The notes beneath the pieces are model-generated. The model was not told the origin of the DNA. It did not search any database and saw only the letters and a list, made by a program, of their open reading frames with translations. Shown piece by piece: positions 1 through 8,455 of a DNA stretch of 64,000 nucleotides (within the stretch, counting starts at the first letter, position 1; every line of letters starts with the position of its first letter). The stretch is from Agrococcus sp. SL85 (GTDB lineage Bacteria > Actinomycetota > Actinomycetes > Actinomycetales > Microbacteriaceae). Made by a program: the position numbers and the translations under genes. Location: NCBI RefSeq assembly GCF_026625845.1, contig NZ_CP113066.1:992001-1056000 (forward strand). Direction: 5' to 3'.

Positions 1-343
1 CGGCCTGCGCCTTGCCGCGGCCCTCGGCCACCGACTCCGCGAGGTTCGCGAAGAGCACGGTGAGCCACAGCCAGATCGCGATGGCCCACGTGAACAGCAG
101 CGAGGGCTGGCCGGGCTCCGGCAGGAACGGCTGCGCGATCGCGATGGCGGTCGTGAGGGCCGCGCCCGCCTCGACGATGAGCATGACGGGGGTGCGCAGC
201 ATGTGCTTCGGGTGCAGCTTGCGCAGCGCGCCGGGCAGGGCGGCGCGCACCTGCGCCGCGGTGAGGGCGCGGCTCGGGCGGGTGCCGGAGCGGGGCGCCG
301 AGGCGGCGTCCGCCTCGGTCGGGGTGTGCTGGGTGACGGTCAC
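1..343 (-). CDS. kdpB: KdpB, potassium-pump ATPase subunit (N-terminal part only)
   Basis: This is the start of KdpB, the P-type ATPase subunit that hydrolyses ATP to drive high-affinity potassium uptake. Only about 114 codons are inside the window, so the phosphorylation motif and the rest of the catalytic domain are not visible. The protein begins with GTG, whose last bases form the kdpA stop (4-base GTGA overlap), and an AGG-rich stretch lies just upstream. It opens with a short polar Thr/Ala-rich tail, then a basic stretch ([12 protein letters not shown]) and the first hydrophobic helices. The position after kdpA in the usual F-A-B-C order makes the assignment secure. Confidence 0.9.
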   Translation of the reverse strand, partial: MTVTQHTPTEADAASAPRSGTRPSRALTAAQVRAALPGALRKLHPKHMLRTPVMLIVEAGAALTTAIAIAQPFLPEPGQPSLLFTWAIAIWLWLTVLFANLAESVAEGRGKAQA

Positions 344-2031
344 AGGAGGCCCTCCGCGATGGGTCCGAGGGTGAGGATGGGGAAGTAGGTGAGCGCCGTG
401 ACGATCACGGTCACGCCCACGAGGAGGCCGACGAACAGCGGCCGGTGCGTCGGCAGCGTGCCGACGGTGACGGGGCGGCGGCCCTGCGCGGCGAGCGTGC
501 CGGCGAGCGCGAGCACGAGCACGATCGGCACGAAGCGGCCGAGCAGCATCGCGACGGCGAGCGCGGGCGCGAGCCAGTCGGTCGAGGCGGTGAGGCCCGC
601 GAAGGCGGAGCCGTTGTTGTTCGCCGCCGACGTGAAGGCGTAGAGCACCTCCGTCATGCCGTGGAGGCCCGGGTTCCAGATCGAGGTGCCCGTCACCGAC
701 TCGCGCACGCCGGGGATGGCGAAGCTGAGCGCGGTGCCGACGAGCACGAGCGCGGGCCCGACGAGGATGTAGAGCGCCGCGAGCTTCATCTCGCGCGGCC
801 CGATCTGCTTGCCGAGGTACTCGGGCGTGCGCCCCACGAGGAGGCCCGCGACGAACACGGCGATGATCGCGAGCACGAGGATGCCGTAGAGGCCGGCGCC
901 GACGCCGCCGGGGGCGACCTCGCCGAGCATCATGTTGAGCAGCGGCATCATGCCGCCGAGCGCCGTCCACGAGTCGTGCATCGAGTTCACGGCGCCCGTC
1001 GAGGTCAGCGTGGAGGCGGTGCCGAAGAGGGCAGAGCCGAGCACGCCGAAGCGCACCTCCTTGCCCTCCATGGCGCCGCCCGCGAGCTCGGGCGCGGTGC
1101 CCGCGCCGATGCTCTCGGCCGCGGAGGCGGCGACGAGCGAGACGGCGGCGAGCACGGCCATGGTGCCGAGGATCGCGAGGCCCTGGCGGCGGTCGCCGAC
1201 CATGGTGCCGTAGGTGCGCGTGAGCGCGACGGGGATGAGGAGCAGCAGCGCGATCTGCAGCAGGCTCGTCCAGGCCGTGGGGTTCTCGAGCGGGTGCGCG
1301 GCGTTCGCGTTGAAGAAGCCGCCGCCGTTCGTGCCGAGGTTCTTGATCGCCTCCTGCGAGGCGACGGGGCCGAGCGGCACGGTCACCTGGGCGCCCGTGA
1401 GGCTCGTGGCGGTGCCGAAGGGCGAGAGGGTCTGCACGACGCCGCCGAGCACGAGCACGAGCGCCGCGAGCGCCGACAGGGGCAGCAGGATGCGCACGCA
1501 CGCGCGGGTGAGGTCGACCCAGAACGAGCCGATGGTGCCGGTGCGCACGCGCGCGAGGCCGCGCACGAGCGCGATCGCGACGACGATGCCGACGGCGGCC
1601 GAGACGAAGTTCTGCACCGTGAGGCCGCCGAGCTGCACGAGGTGGCCCATCGTGAGCTCCGGCGAGTACGACTGCCAGTTCGTGTTCGTCGTGAACGACG
1701 CGGCGGTGTTGAGGGCGAGCAGCTCGGGCACGGCGGGCAGGCCGTTCGAGAGCGGCAGGAGCGCCTGGGTGCGCTGCAGCAGGTAGAGCAGCAGCACGCT
1801 GATGAGCGAGAACGCGAGCAGCGCCTTCGCGTAGGCCTGCCAGGACTGCTCGCGAGCGGGGTCGACGCCGAGCAGGCGGTAGGCGCCGCGCTCGACGGCG
1901 AGGTGCCGCTCGCTCGTGAAGGTGCGGGCCATGAAGTCGCCCGCGGGCTTCCAGGCGAGGGCGAGCAGGAGCACGAGCGCGGCGACCTGGCCGATGCCCG
2001 CGAGGAGGGTGGTGGTGTCCACGGCGGTCAT
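340..2031 (-). CDS. kdpA: KdpA, potassium-selective channel subunit
   Basis: KdpA is the membrane subunit that binds and passes potassium in the KdpFABC pump. The 563-residue product is the usual length for the family, with about ten hydrophobic segments. Two filter-type motifs are clear: TTNTNWQ near residues 114-120 and TNGGGFFN near 234-241. The start is ATG, overlapping the stop of kdpF by ATGA, and the stop overlaps the kdpB GTG, so translation of the operon looks coupled from end to end. kdpDE regulators are not in the window. Confidence 0.95.
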   Translation of the reverse strand: MTAVDTTTLLAGIGQVAALVLLLALAWKPAGDFMARTFTSERHLAVERGAYRLLGVDPAREQSWQAYAKALLAFSLISVLLLYLLQRTQALLPLSNGLPAVPELLALNTAASFTTNTNWQSYSPELTMGHLVQLGGLTVQNFVSAAVGIVVAIALVRGLARVRTGTIGSFWVDLTRACVRILLPLSALAALVLVLGGVVQTLSPFGTATSLTGAQVTVPLGPVASQEAIKNLGTNGGGFFNANAAHPLENPTAWTSLLQIALLLLIPVALTRTYGTMVGDRRQGLAILGTMAVLAAVSLVAASAAESIGAGTAPELAGGAMEGKEVRFGVLGSALFGTASTLTSTGAVNSMHDSWTALGGMMPLLNMMLGEVAPGGVGAGLYGILVLAIIAVFVAGLLVGRTPEYLGKQIGPREMKLAALYILVGPALVLVGTALSFAIPGVRESVTGTSIWNPGLHGMTEVLYAFTSAANNNGSAFAGLTASTDWLAPALAVAMLLGRFVPIVLVLALAGTLAAQGRRPVTVGTLPTHRPLFVGLLVGVTVIVTALTYFPILTLGPIAEGLL

Positions 2032-2114
2032 CCCTCCGGGTGCACGAGCGTGCGGAGCAGGAGGCCGAGCGCGGCGATGCCGAGCGCGAGCGCGATGATG
2101 TCGAAGGCGATCAC
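2028..2114 (-). CDS. kdpF: KdpF-like miniprotein
   Basis: A 28-residue reading frame starting at GTG encodes one hydrophobic helix followed by a short charged end (VHPEG). Size, position directly before kdpA and the proline-glutamate tail match KdpF, the lipid-facing helix that stabilises the KdpFABC complex. The stop overlaps the kdpA ATG (ATGA) and the start overlaps the stop of the preceding miniprotein (GTGA). The assignment rests on length, composition and position, since the family is too short for motif evidence. Confidence 0.75.
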   Translation of the reverse strand: MIAFDIIALALGIAALGLLLRTLVHPEG

Positions 2115-2194
2115 AGCGAGTCGGCGCCCTTCACGAGGAGGCCGAGGAGCGCGAAGATCGCGATCGTGCCGGCGACGACGACGAGGTCGAGCAT
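2111..2194 (-). CDS. 27-residue single-helix protein heading the kdp operon
   Basis: An ATG frame of 27 codons encodes a start MLDLVVV, a hydrophobic stretch of about 20 residues and a charged end VKGADSL. Its TGA overlaps the GTG of kdpF, so it behaves as the first cistron of a coupled chain of four genes. No strong ribosome-binding site is seen upstream, which leaves open a leaderless or weak start. I cannot name a family. It may be a second accessory helix of the Kdp pump, or a leader whose translation opens kdpF. Ribosome profiling would settle whether it is translated. Confidence 0.55.
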   Translation of the reverse strand: MLDLVVVAGTIAIFALLGLLVKGADSL

Positions 2195-2303
2195 GTGGAG
2201 TCCAATCCCGGTGCTGGGTGCTGGCGGCGCCGCACGCGGCAGCCGGGCCCGTGGCGCGGACCGAGGACGATCGAACACCCGTCGCCCGCGCCCCGAGCCC
2301 GCT

Positions 2304-2352
2304 CCTCACGAACCCCTCACGCACTCCCTCACGGGCCTCACGCACCCCTCAC
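2304..2352. promoter_or_regulatory. Phased GTGAGG direct repeats upstream of kdp
   Basis: Five copies of CCTCAC (GTGAGG on the minus strand) start at 2304, 2315, 2327, 2336 and 2347, so they recur every 9-12 bases, close to one helical turn. They lie 110-160 bases upstream of the first kdp cistron and just after the corA stop. This arrangement suits a response-regulator or activator array for the kdp promoter. No experimental motif is known to me that matches it, so the role is an inference from spacing and position. Confidence 0.4.
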
Positions 2353-2362
2353 GGGGCGGCGC

Positions 2363-3421
2363 TCAGAGCCAGCGGTTGCGCTTGAAGGCCACCCACAGGC
2401 CCACGCCGAGCGCCGCCATCGCGACGATCGACGCCGGGTAGCCCCACTCCCACGCGAGCTCGGGCATGTGCTCGAAGTTCATGCCGTAGACGGTGCCGAC
2501 GAGGCTCGGGGCGAAGAGGATCGCGGCCCAGCTCGTGATCCGCTTGATCTCGTCGTTCTGCGAGATCGCCTGCTCCGAGAGCCGCTGCGTCTCCTCGCTC
2601 TGCGCGAGCCCAGCCTCCGAGAGTCGCCGCATCGCGTCGTTCTGCTGCTGCGAGACGAGCGTCGAGTGCACGGTGAGGGCGCTCTCCAGGAGCGTGCGGA
2701 ACGCCTCGGCCCGCTCGGCGATCCGGAGCGCGTGGTCGAGGACGTCGCGGTAGCGCGTCTGCAGCTCGACGGCGAGGTCGTACTTGTCGGCGCCGTCGAG
2801 CAGCGACTCGACGATGCCGCGGAGCGGGCTCGTGGCGCGCTGGAAGCCGATGACCTCGCTGAGCAGCTCGTAGATGCGGCGCGAGACCTGCTCGTCGCCG
2901 CCGAAGAGCGAGTCCTCGATCTCGTCGATGTCGTTCTCGAGGCCCGCGACGACGGGGCTGTAGCCGTCGACGATCTGGTCGAGCACCGCGTAGAGCACCG
3001 ACTCGGGGCCGAGGCGCAGCAGCTCGGGGCTCGCCTCCATGCGCGTGCGGACGCCGGTGAGCTCCGGCTTGGCCGCATGGCGCACGGTCACGACGAAGCT
3101 CGGCCCGATGAACACGTGCACCTCGCCGAAGTGCACGGTCTCGGTCGCGTCGACGTACCAGGCGGGCCGCAGCACGAGGAAGAGCGTGTCGCCGTAGCGC
3201 TCGACCTTGGGGCGCTGGTGGCCCTTGCGCGCGTCCTCGACGGCGAGCGGGTGGAGCGAGAACTCCTCGGCCACCGCCGCGAGCTCGCCCGCGCTGGGTT
3301 GGAACAGCCCGATCCAGGCCATGCCCGAGTGCTCGTGCAGCTCCTCGAAGGTGTCCTCGAGGCTCGGGGGCGTCGATCGGCGCACGCCGTCCACGTAGAT
3401 CGCGTTGTCGATCAGAGCCAT
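2363..3421 (-). CDS. corA: CorA-family magnesium/cobalt channel
   Basis: The 352-residue product is a CorA-type divalent-cation channel, which forms a pentamer in the cytoplasmic membrane. The long soluble N-terminal part is followed by two hydrophobic helices at the C-terminus, with the family signature GMN (in YGMNFEHMP) near residues 313-315 at the end of the first helix. A predicted long helix rich in glutamine and charged residues precedes it, as in the stalk of CorA. The ATG at 3421 has GGAAGG upstream. A candidate -10 box (TATGCT) lies about 60 bases further up. Confidence 0.93.
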   Translation of the reverse strand: MALIDNAIYVDGVRRSTPPSLEDTFEELHEHSGMAWIGLFQPSAGELAAVAEEFSLHPLAVEDARKGHQRPKVERYGDTLFLVLRPAWYVDATETVHFGEVHVFIGPSFVVTVRHAAKPELTGVRTRMEASPELLRLGPESVLYAVLDQIVDGYSPVVAGLENDIDEIEDSLFGGDEQVSRRIYELLSEVIGFQRATSPLRGIVESLLDGADKYDLAVELQTRYRDVLDHALRIAERAEAFRTLLESALTVHSTLVSQQQNDAMRRLSEAGLAQSEETQRLSEQAISQNDEIKRITSWAAILFAPSLVGTVYGMNFEHMPELAWEWGYPASIVAMAALGVGLWVAFKRNRWL

Positions 3422-3551
3422 CGTGCCCGCCTTCCCGCCCGTGTCCGCGGGCAGTCCCGGCGGCCTCTCGCCGCCCCCAGGGAGCATAGATCGGCGCCGG
3501 CCGCGCCGATGCGCACGCTCGCCGGGGCTTCCGGAGGCCGCACGGCTCCGG

Positions 3552-3712
3552 TAGCGTGGCCGGGTCCTCGCCGGTGGTGTCAGCACCGGCGCCGCAGACA
3601 CCGGGAGACGCCAGCATGACCGAGATCCACGGAGCCGCGACCGCGCGCTGACCCGACGACCCACGCATCGTCGACGCATCCGTCAGCGCACCCCACGCTC
3701 TCGGAGGACCTC
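3552..3712 (+). promoter_or_regulatory. Leader of the ABC-F gene with promoter, alternative hairpins and upstream ORF
   Basis: A TAGCGT box at 3552-3557 predicts a transcript starting near 3563, giving a leader of about 150 bases. In it, CGCCGGTG (3569-3576) pairs with CACCGGCG (3584-3591), while GGTGTC (3576-3581) can instead pair with GACACC (3597-3602), so the two hairpins exclude each other. An 11-codon ORF follows at 3616-3651, and a GGAGG precedes the TTG start of the main gene. The layout resembles translation-attenuation leaders known for antibiotic-inducible ABC-F genes, but that role is inferred here. Confidence 0.4.
3616..3651 (+). CDS. Possible 11-residue leader peptide
   Basis: ATG at 3616, preceded by GGGAGA, opens MTEIHGAATAR and stops at TGA 3649-3651, about 60 bases before the ABC-F start. 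Short ORFs at this place can act as ribosome-stalling leaders for ABC-F genes. There is no other evidence that it is translated. Confidence 0.3.
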   Translation: MTEIHGAATAR

Positions 3713-5334
3713 TTGGCACATCCCGCCATCGCGCTCTCGCGCGTCCAGCTCACCTGGCCCGACGGCACCGTCGCGCTCGACGGCGTCACCGGCGCCCTCG
3801 GCCACGGCACCACCGGGCTCGTCGGCCGCAACGGCGCCGGCAAGACCACCCTGCTGCGCCTCATCGCCGGCGAGCTCGCGCCCACCGCGGGCGAGCTCTC
3901 GGTGCAGGGCGGCGTCGCGACGCTGCCGCAGCGGCTCGCGCTCGGCCCGGGCACCGTCGCCGACGCGCTCGGCATCGCGCCCGTGCTCGCCGCGATCGAG
4001 GCCGTGGAGGCCGGCGACGTCGCGCAGGCGCGCTTCGACGCCATCGGCGACCGCTGGGGCGTCGAGGCCGAGGCGCTCGCGGCCCTCGCCGCCCTCGGGC
4101 TCGCCGGCGACGCGGCGCTGCTGCGGCGTCCCGTCGCGTCGCTCTCGGGCGGCGAGGCGGTGCTCGTGGGGCTCGCGGCCATCCGGCTGCAGCGCGCCGA
4201 CGTCGCCCTGCTCGACGAGCCCACGAACGACCTCGACGCCGAGGCGCGCTCGCGCCTGCACGACGCCGTCGGCTCCTGGCGCGGCACGCTCGTGGTCGTC
4301 AGCCACGACGTCGCGCTCCTCGAGCGCGTCGACCGCATCGCCGAGCTCCACGGGCGGGAGCTGCGCACCTTCGAGGGCCCGTACTCCGCCTACCGCGCGG
4401 CGATCGAGGCCGAGCAGGCCGCGGCGGCGCAGGACGTGCGCGACGCCGAGGCGCTCGTGCGGCGCGAGCGGCGCGACCGCATCGCGGCGAACGAGCAGCG
4501 GCAGCGCGCGGAGGCCGCGGGTCGCCGAGCGTCGCTGGCGGGCGGCATCCCGAAGATCGTCGCGAACGGCCTGAAGAACAGCGCCGAGCGCACGACCGCG
4601 CGCTCGAAGGGCCTCCACGAGGGCCGGGAGGCGGGCGCCGTCGCGCAGGCTCGAGGCGGCCGAGGCGCGCGTGCGCGACGACGCGACCATCCGCATCCGC
4701 CTGCCCGAGACGCGCGTGCCCGCCGGGCGCGACGTGCTCGCGCTGCGGACGCCCGACGGCCGCGACCTCCTGGTGCGCGGGCCCGAACGCGTGGCGCTCA
4801 CGGGGCGCAACGGCGCGGGCAAGTCGACGCTGCTCGGCGCGATCGCGCGCTTCGGCGGCGACGGGCGCGCCCCGCTCGGCGCGCCCGAGCCCGCCGCGCG
4901 CGTCGTGCACCGCATCCGGGAGGCGGGGATGCTGCCGCAGCGCATCCGCTTCGACGACGAGGCCGTCGGCCTCGTGGAGGCGGTGCGCCAGACCGCGCCG
5001 GAGCGGCCGCCGGGGGAGGTGCGGGCGCAGCTCGCGCGCTTCGGCTTCCGCGGGGCGCGCGGCGAGCAGCGGGTGGCGCAGGCTCTCCGGCGGCGAGCGG
5101 TTCCGGCTCGCGCTCGCGAGGCTGCTGCTCGCGGAGCCCGCGCCGCGGCTGCTGCTGCTCGACGAGCCCACGAACTCGCTCGACCTCGCGTCGATCGACC
5201 GGCTCGTCGAGGCGCTCGCGGCCCACGAGGGCGCCCTCGTCGTGGTGAGCCACGACGAGCCCTTCCTCGAGCGCCTCGGCATCACGCGCCGCTGGTCGAT
5301 CGCCGACGGCGTCCTCGTCGACCGCCCCGCCTGA
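3713..5334 (+). pseudogene. ABC-F ATPase gene interrupted by two +1 frameshifts
   Basis: The reading begins at TTG 3713 after GGAGGACC and encodes a twin-ATPase ABC-F protein, a soluble family that acts on the ribosome. The first domain is complete: Walker [10 protein letters not shown] near residues 39-47, signature LSGGE, Walker B DEPTNDLD. The frame breaks near 4643-4652 (+1), giving [11 protein letters not shown] and the second Walker A GRNGAGKS. It breaks again near 5076-5085 (+1), giving [15 protein letters not shown] and the end at 5332-5334. Joined, the protein would be about 539 residues, normal for the family. Both breaks fall in the same ten bases, GCGCAGGCTC, and removing one G restores AQL each time. 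Sequence error and true decay are both possible. I do not infer resistance. Confidence 0.85.
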
Positions 5335-5442
5335 CCGCCCCGCCCAGCCCGACGCCCCGCCCCGCCTGACGGCCCGCCCCGCCTGACCGCCCCGCCCCGC
5401 CCGACGCCCCGCCCCGGCTACCCAGCCCGCCCAGCCCGCTCG

Positions 5443-5584
5443 GGTGTGGTCGCTTCGCGCCCCTTCCGGCCCCTCTGCCGGGCCTCACGTGACCACACCA
5501 GGGGCCGTGAGCGACCACACCCCGGCTGGGTGTGGTCACTTCGCGCCCCTCTCCGCCCGCTCCGAGGGCCTGAAGCGACCACAC
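5443..5584. repeat. Cluster of inverted GTGTGGTC arms in a GC-rich spacer
   Basis: The spacer 5335-5747 carries no gene. It starts with C-rich low-complexity sequence and then holds two long imperfect hairpins: GGTGTGGTC at 5443 with GACCACACC ending 5499, and GTGTGGTC at 5530 with GACCACAC ending 5584. A further GACCACACC arm lies around 5513-5521. The left arms continue as near-identical direct repeats (CGCTTCGCGCCCCT and CACTTCGCGCCCCT). After it, GGGGCGC is repeated in tandem to about 5690. The promoter and ribosome-binding site (GGGGAGACC) of the next gene lie at the right end. Confidence 0.7.
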
Positions 5585-5747
5585 TCCGCCGGCGCGGGGC
5601 GCGGGGCGCGGGGCGCGGGGCGCAGGGCTGGCGGGGCGCGGGGCCGGCCGGCCACGGGGCTGGCGGGGCGCCACGGGGCCGGGTAGCGTCGGTCGGCTGG
5701 CCGCACGGCCACCCGCACCGCCCGGTCCGGCGGCGACAGGGGAGACC

Positions 5748-6800
5748 ATGCCCGGCACGACCACGCCCAGCGCCCGCATCCAGGTGGACGAGGCAGCGCT
5801 CGACGCGGCCATCGCGGAGGCGTCGTTCTCGGGCGTCGTCGTCGTCGACGTCGGGGGCGAGCGCGTGCTCGAGCGCGCCGAGGGCTGGATGCACCGCGGC
5901 TTCCGCGTGCCCATGCGGGCCGATGCCCGCATCGCGATCGCGAGCGGCAGCAAGCTGCTCACGGCGCTCGCGGTGCTGCGGCTCGTCGAGCAGGGCGCGC
6001 TGCGGCTCGACCAGCGGGTGCGCGAGCTGCTCGGCCACGACCTGCCGCTCATCGACGACGCCGTCACGGTCGAGCACCTGCTGGGCCACACCTCCGGCAT
6101 CGGCGACTACCTCGACGAGGAGGGGGACTGGTCGCCCGCCGACTTCCCGCTGACCGTGCCGCCGCACGCGCTCACGACGGCGGAGGCGTTCCTGCCGCTG
6201 CTCGGCGGCTTCCCGCAGCAGCACGCGCCCGGCGCCCGCTTCGCCTACTGCAACGGGGGCTACGCGGTGCTCGCGATCGTGCTCGAGCGCGTCGCGGGCG
6301 AACCCTTCCAGGCGGTCGTCCGCCGCCTCGTGCTCGAGCCCGCGGGTCTCGCCGCCACCGACCACCTCCGGCTCGATGCGCTGCCGGGCGACGCCGCGCG
6401 ACCCTACGTCTTCGACGAGGGCGACGAGGAGGCCGTGCTGCGCCTGCCCGTGCAGGGCAGCGGCGACGGCGGCGCGTTCACCACGGCCGCCGACCTCCAT
6501 CGCCTCTGGCTCGCGCTGCTCGACGGGCGCATCGTTCGCCCGGAGACGGTCGCGCTGATGACCGCGCCGCGCCACGAGGTGCCCGGCGAGGGGAAGCGCG
6601 CGGGCCTGGGCGTGTTCCTCCACGGCGAGCACGACGCGCTCGTCGTGGAGGGATGGGATGCGGGGGCGTCGTTCCGCTCGACCCACCTCATCGCCTCCCG
6701 CACCACCGTGAGCGTGCTCGGCAGCACCTCCGACGGCGGCTGGCCCGTGATCGGCGCGCTCGAGCCGGCGATCGACGCGGCGCTCGCGGCGGGCGCCTGA
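5748..6800 (+). CDS. Serine hydrolase of the beta-lactamase/DD-peptidase fold
   Basis: The 350-residue protein belongs to the class C beta-lactamase-like family (PF00144), which includes esterases, DD-peptidases and D-aminopeptidases. The SxxK nucleophile motif is SGSK near residues 66-69, and the YxN motif is YCN near 168-170; HTSG, typical of the family, lies near 115. There is no signal peptide, so the protein is probably cytoplasmic and an esterase or hydrolase rather than a wall enzyme. ATG 5748 follows GGGGAGACC. The substrate cannot be told from the sequence. Confidence 0.85.
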   Translation: MPGTTTPSARIQVDEAALDAAIAEASFSGVVVVDVGGERVLERAEGWMHRGFRVPMRADARIAIASGSKLLTALAVLRLVEQGALRLDQRVRELLGHDLPLIDDAVTVEHLLGHTSGIGDYLDEEGDWSPADFPLTVPPHALTTAEAFLPLLGGFPQQHAPGARFAYCNGGYAVLAIVLERVAGEPFQAVVRRLVLEPAGLAATDHLRLDALPGDAARPYVFDEGDEEAVLRLPVQGSGDGGAFTTAADLHRLWLALLDGRIVRPETVALMTAPRHEVPGEGKRAGLGVFLHGEHDALVVEGWDAGASFRSTHLIASRTTVSVLGSTSDGGWPVIGALEPAIDAALAAGA

Positions 6801-6876
6801 GCGGGGATCGGCCGCGCGTTCGATCGAGCGCGGATCGCCCGGCCCGCGCGGCCGCCCGCGGTGGCAGGATCGCGGC

Positions 6877-7329
6877 ATGAGCGATCCGCACGTGCTGGGG
6901 GAGGGCCTCGCGCCCACGCCGTTCACCGCCGAGGAGATCCGGCGCGGCTGCCCCGACGGGCACGAGCTGCGCATCCGGACCACGGAGGGCGGCGCGACGA
7001 GCCTGCGCGCCAGCCGCTTCGAGGACGGCGACGCCGAGGGCGCGACCATCGTCTCCGGCCCCGTCGACGAGGCGGGCGCGTGGCTCGGCGAGCCGGTGCG
7101 GGCCCGCGCCACCTGGGCGCAGCTGCAGGCACACGCCGCCTTCCCCGCCGACCGCACGACGATCGCGGCCGAGCGCGTCGCGCTCTCGATCGGCGAGCGC
7201 GACTGCCTGTGCTACGCGGTGCGGGGCGAGGAGGGGGTCAGCACGTTCTGGTTCGCGCTCGCGCACCCCGGCATGCCGCTGCGGTACGGCTCGGGCGACG
7301 CGCTCGTGGAGGTCGTCGCCATCCGCTGA
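6877..7329 (+). CDS. Conserved-looking hypothetical protein, 150 residues
   Basis: I do not recognise a family. The protein is soluble, acidic and without signal peptide or membrane helix. It contains two cysteines close together (DCLCYAV) in a predicted beta-rich second half with FWFALAHPGMP. A CAGGAT box ends 6 bases before the ATG, and no Shine-Dalgarno is seen, so the gene may be leaderless. Codon use matches the neighbours. The stop is followed 24 bases later by a long palindrome that may serve as its 3' end. Confidence 0.65.
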   Translation: MSDPHVLGEGLAPTPFTAEEIRRGCPDGHELRIRTTEGGATSLRASRFEDGDAEGATIVSGPVDEAGAWLGEPVRARATWAQLQAHAAFPADRTTIAAERVALSIGERDCLCYAVRGEEGVSTFWFALAHPGMPLRYGSGDALVEVVAIR

Positions 7330-7353
7330 GGCGTGCGCCGGCGGCTCCGTCGG

Positions 7354-7424
7354 CGATCGGGGACCCCCGCGCGCATCGGGGACCCCAGGAGCGGGTCCCG
7401 GATGCGCGAAGGGGTCCGCGATCG
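7354..7424. repeat. 71-bp palindrome, copy 1 of a two-member family
   Basis: The two halves are symmetric about position 7389: CGATC/GATCG at the ends, GGACCCC (7361) with GGGGTCC (7411), GCGCATC (7371) with GATGCGC (7401) and GACCC (7381) with GGGTC (7393). It lies between the hypothetical gene and hemB, 50 bases before the hemB ATG. There is no T tract, so simple intrinsic termination is not obvious. A second copy with the same arm words is at 51330-51399. Confidence 0.8.
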
Positions 7425-7474
7425 AGCGGGCCGACCCGGCCGCGGGTGGGCGCGCGAGAGTACCCTGGAGGGAC

Positions 7475-8455
7475 ATGAACCCCACCCTCCGCCCCCGCCG
7501 GCTGCGGCAGAGCGCGCCCATGCGCCGCCTCGCGGCCGAGACCCGCATCCACCCCGCCCAGCTCGTGCTGCCGATGTTCGTGGCCGAGGGCATCGACGAG
7601 CCGAAGCCGATCTCGTCGATGCCGGGCCAGGTGCAGCACACGCTCGACTCGGCCGCCCGCGAGGTGGAGCGCGCGATCGCGGCGGGCGTCGGCGGCGTCA
7701 TGCTCTTCGGCGTGCCCGAGCGCAAGGACGCCGTGGGCTCCGGCGCCGACGACCCCGAGGGCATCCTCAACCGCGCCACCGCGTTCCTCGCGGAGCGCTT
7801 CGGCGACCAGACGGTGATCCAGACCGACCTGTGCCTCGACGAGTTCACCGACCACGGCCACTGCGGCGTGCTGTCGGCAGACGGCGAGGTCGACAACGAC
7901 GCCACGCTCGAGCGCTACGCCGCCATGGCGATCGCGCAGGCCGAGGCCGGCAGCAGGCTGCTGGGCCTCAGCGGCATGATGGACGGCCAGGTCGCGCACG
8001 TGCGCGAGGCGCTCGACGCCGCGGGGCACGAGGGCACCGCGATCCTCGCCTACTCGGCCAAGTACGCCTCCGCGCTCTACGGCCCCTTCCGCGAGGCCGT
8101 CGACTCGAGCCTGACGGGCGACCGCAAGACCTACCAGCAGGATCCCGCGAACCGCCGCGAGGGCCTCCGCGAGGCGCTGCTCGACATCGCCGAGGGCGCC
8201 GACGTCGTCATGGTGAAGCCTGCGAGCCTCTACCTCGACGTGCTCGCCGACGTCGCCGCGGCGTCCGACGTGCCCGTGTGGGCGTACCAGGTCTCCGGCG
8301 AGTACGCGATGGTCGAGGCCGCTGCCGCGAACGGCTGGATCGACCGCGACCGCCTCATCGCCGAGAGCCTCACGAGCATCGTGCGCGCAGGCGCCGACGC
8401 CGTGCTCACCTACTGGGCGATCGAGCAGGCCGAGTGGATGGGGGCGCGCGCATGA
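7475..8455 (+). CDS. hemB: Porphobilinogen synthase (5-aminolevulinate dehydratase)
   Basis: HemB condenses two 5-aminolevulinate molecules to porphobilinogen, an early haem step. The 326-residue length is typical. The Schiff-base lysines are seen as AYSAKYAS (K196) and VMVKPASLY (K248). The metal region has C120 and C130 within [13 protein letters not shown]. The start has GGAGGG upstream and a TACCCT box just before it. The stop overlaps the hemL start by ATGA, so both are made as one operon. The first haem genes of the usual actinobacterial cluster (hemA, hemC, hemD) are not in the window. Confidence 0.96.
   Translation: MNPTLRPRRLRQSAPMRRLAAETRIHPAQLVLPMFVAEGIDEPKPISSMPGQVQHTLDSAAREVERAIAAGVGGVMLFGVPERKDAVGSGADDPEGILNRATAFLAERFGDQTVIQTDLCLDEFTDHGHCGVLSADGEVDNDATLERYAAMAIAQAEAGSRLLGLSGMMDGQVAHVREALDAAGHEGTAILAYSAKYASALYGPFREAVDSSLTGDRKTYQQDPANRREGLREALLDIAEGADVVMVKPASLYLDVLADVAAASDVPVWAYQVSGEYAMVEAAAANGWIDRDRLIAESLTSIVRAGADAVLTYWAIEQAEWMGARA

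Noticed and set aside
445..2385. Long plus-strand reading frame antisense to kdpA
   Set aside because: A GC-rich shadow frame made of Arg/Glu/Ala/His repeats; the minus strand encodes KdpA with conserved motifs.
3713..5334. Antibiotic-resistance ABC-F call
   Set aside because: Many ABC-F proteins are housekeeping factors; residue-level evidence for a resistance subfamily is lacking and the gene is interrupted.
5748..6800. Beta-lactamase resistance gene
   Set aside because: The class C fold is shared by esterases and peptidases; there is no signal peptide, so a resistance claim is not supported.
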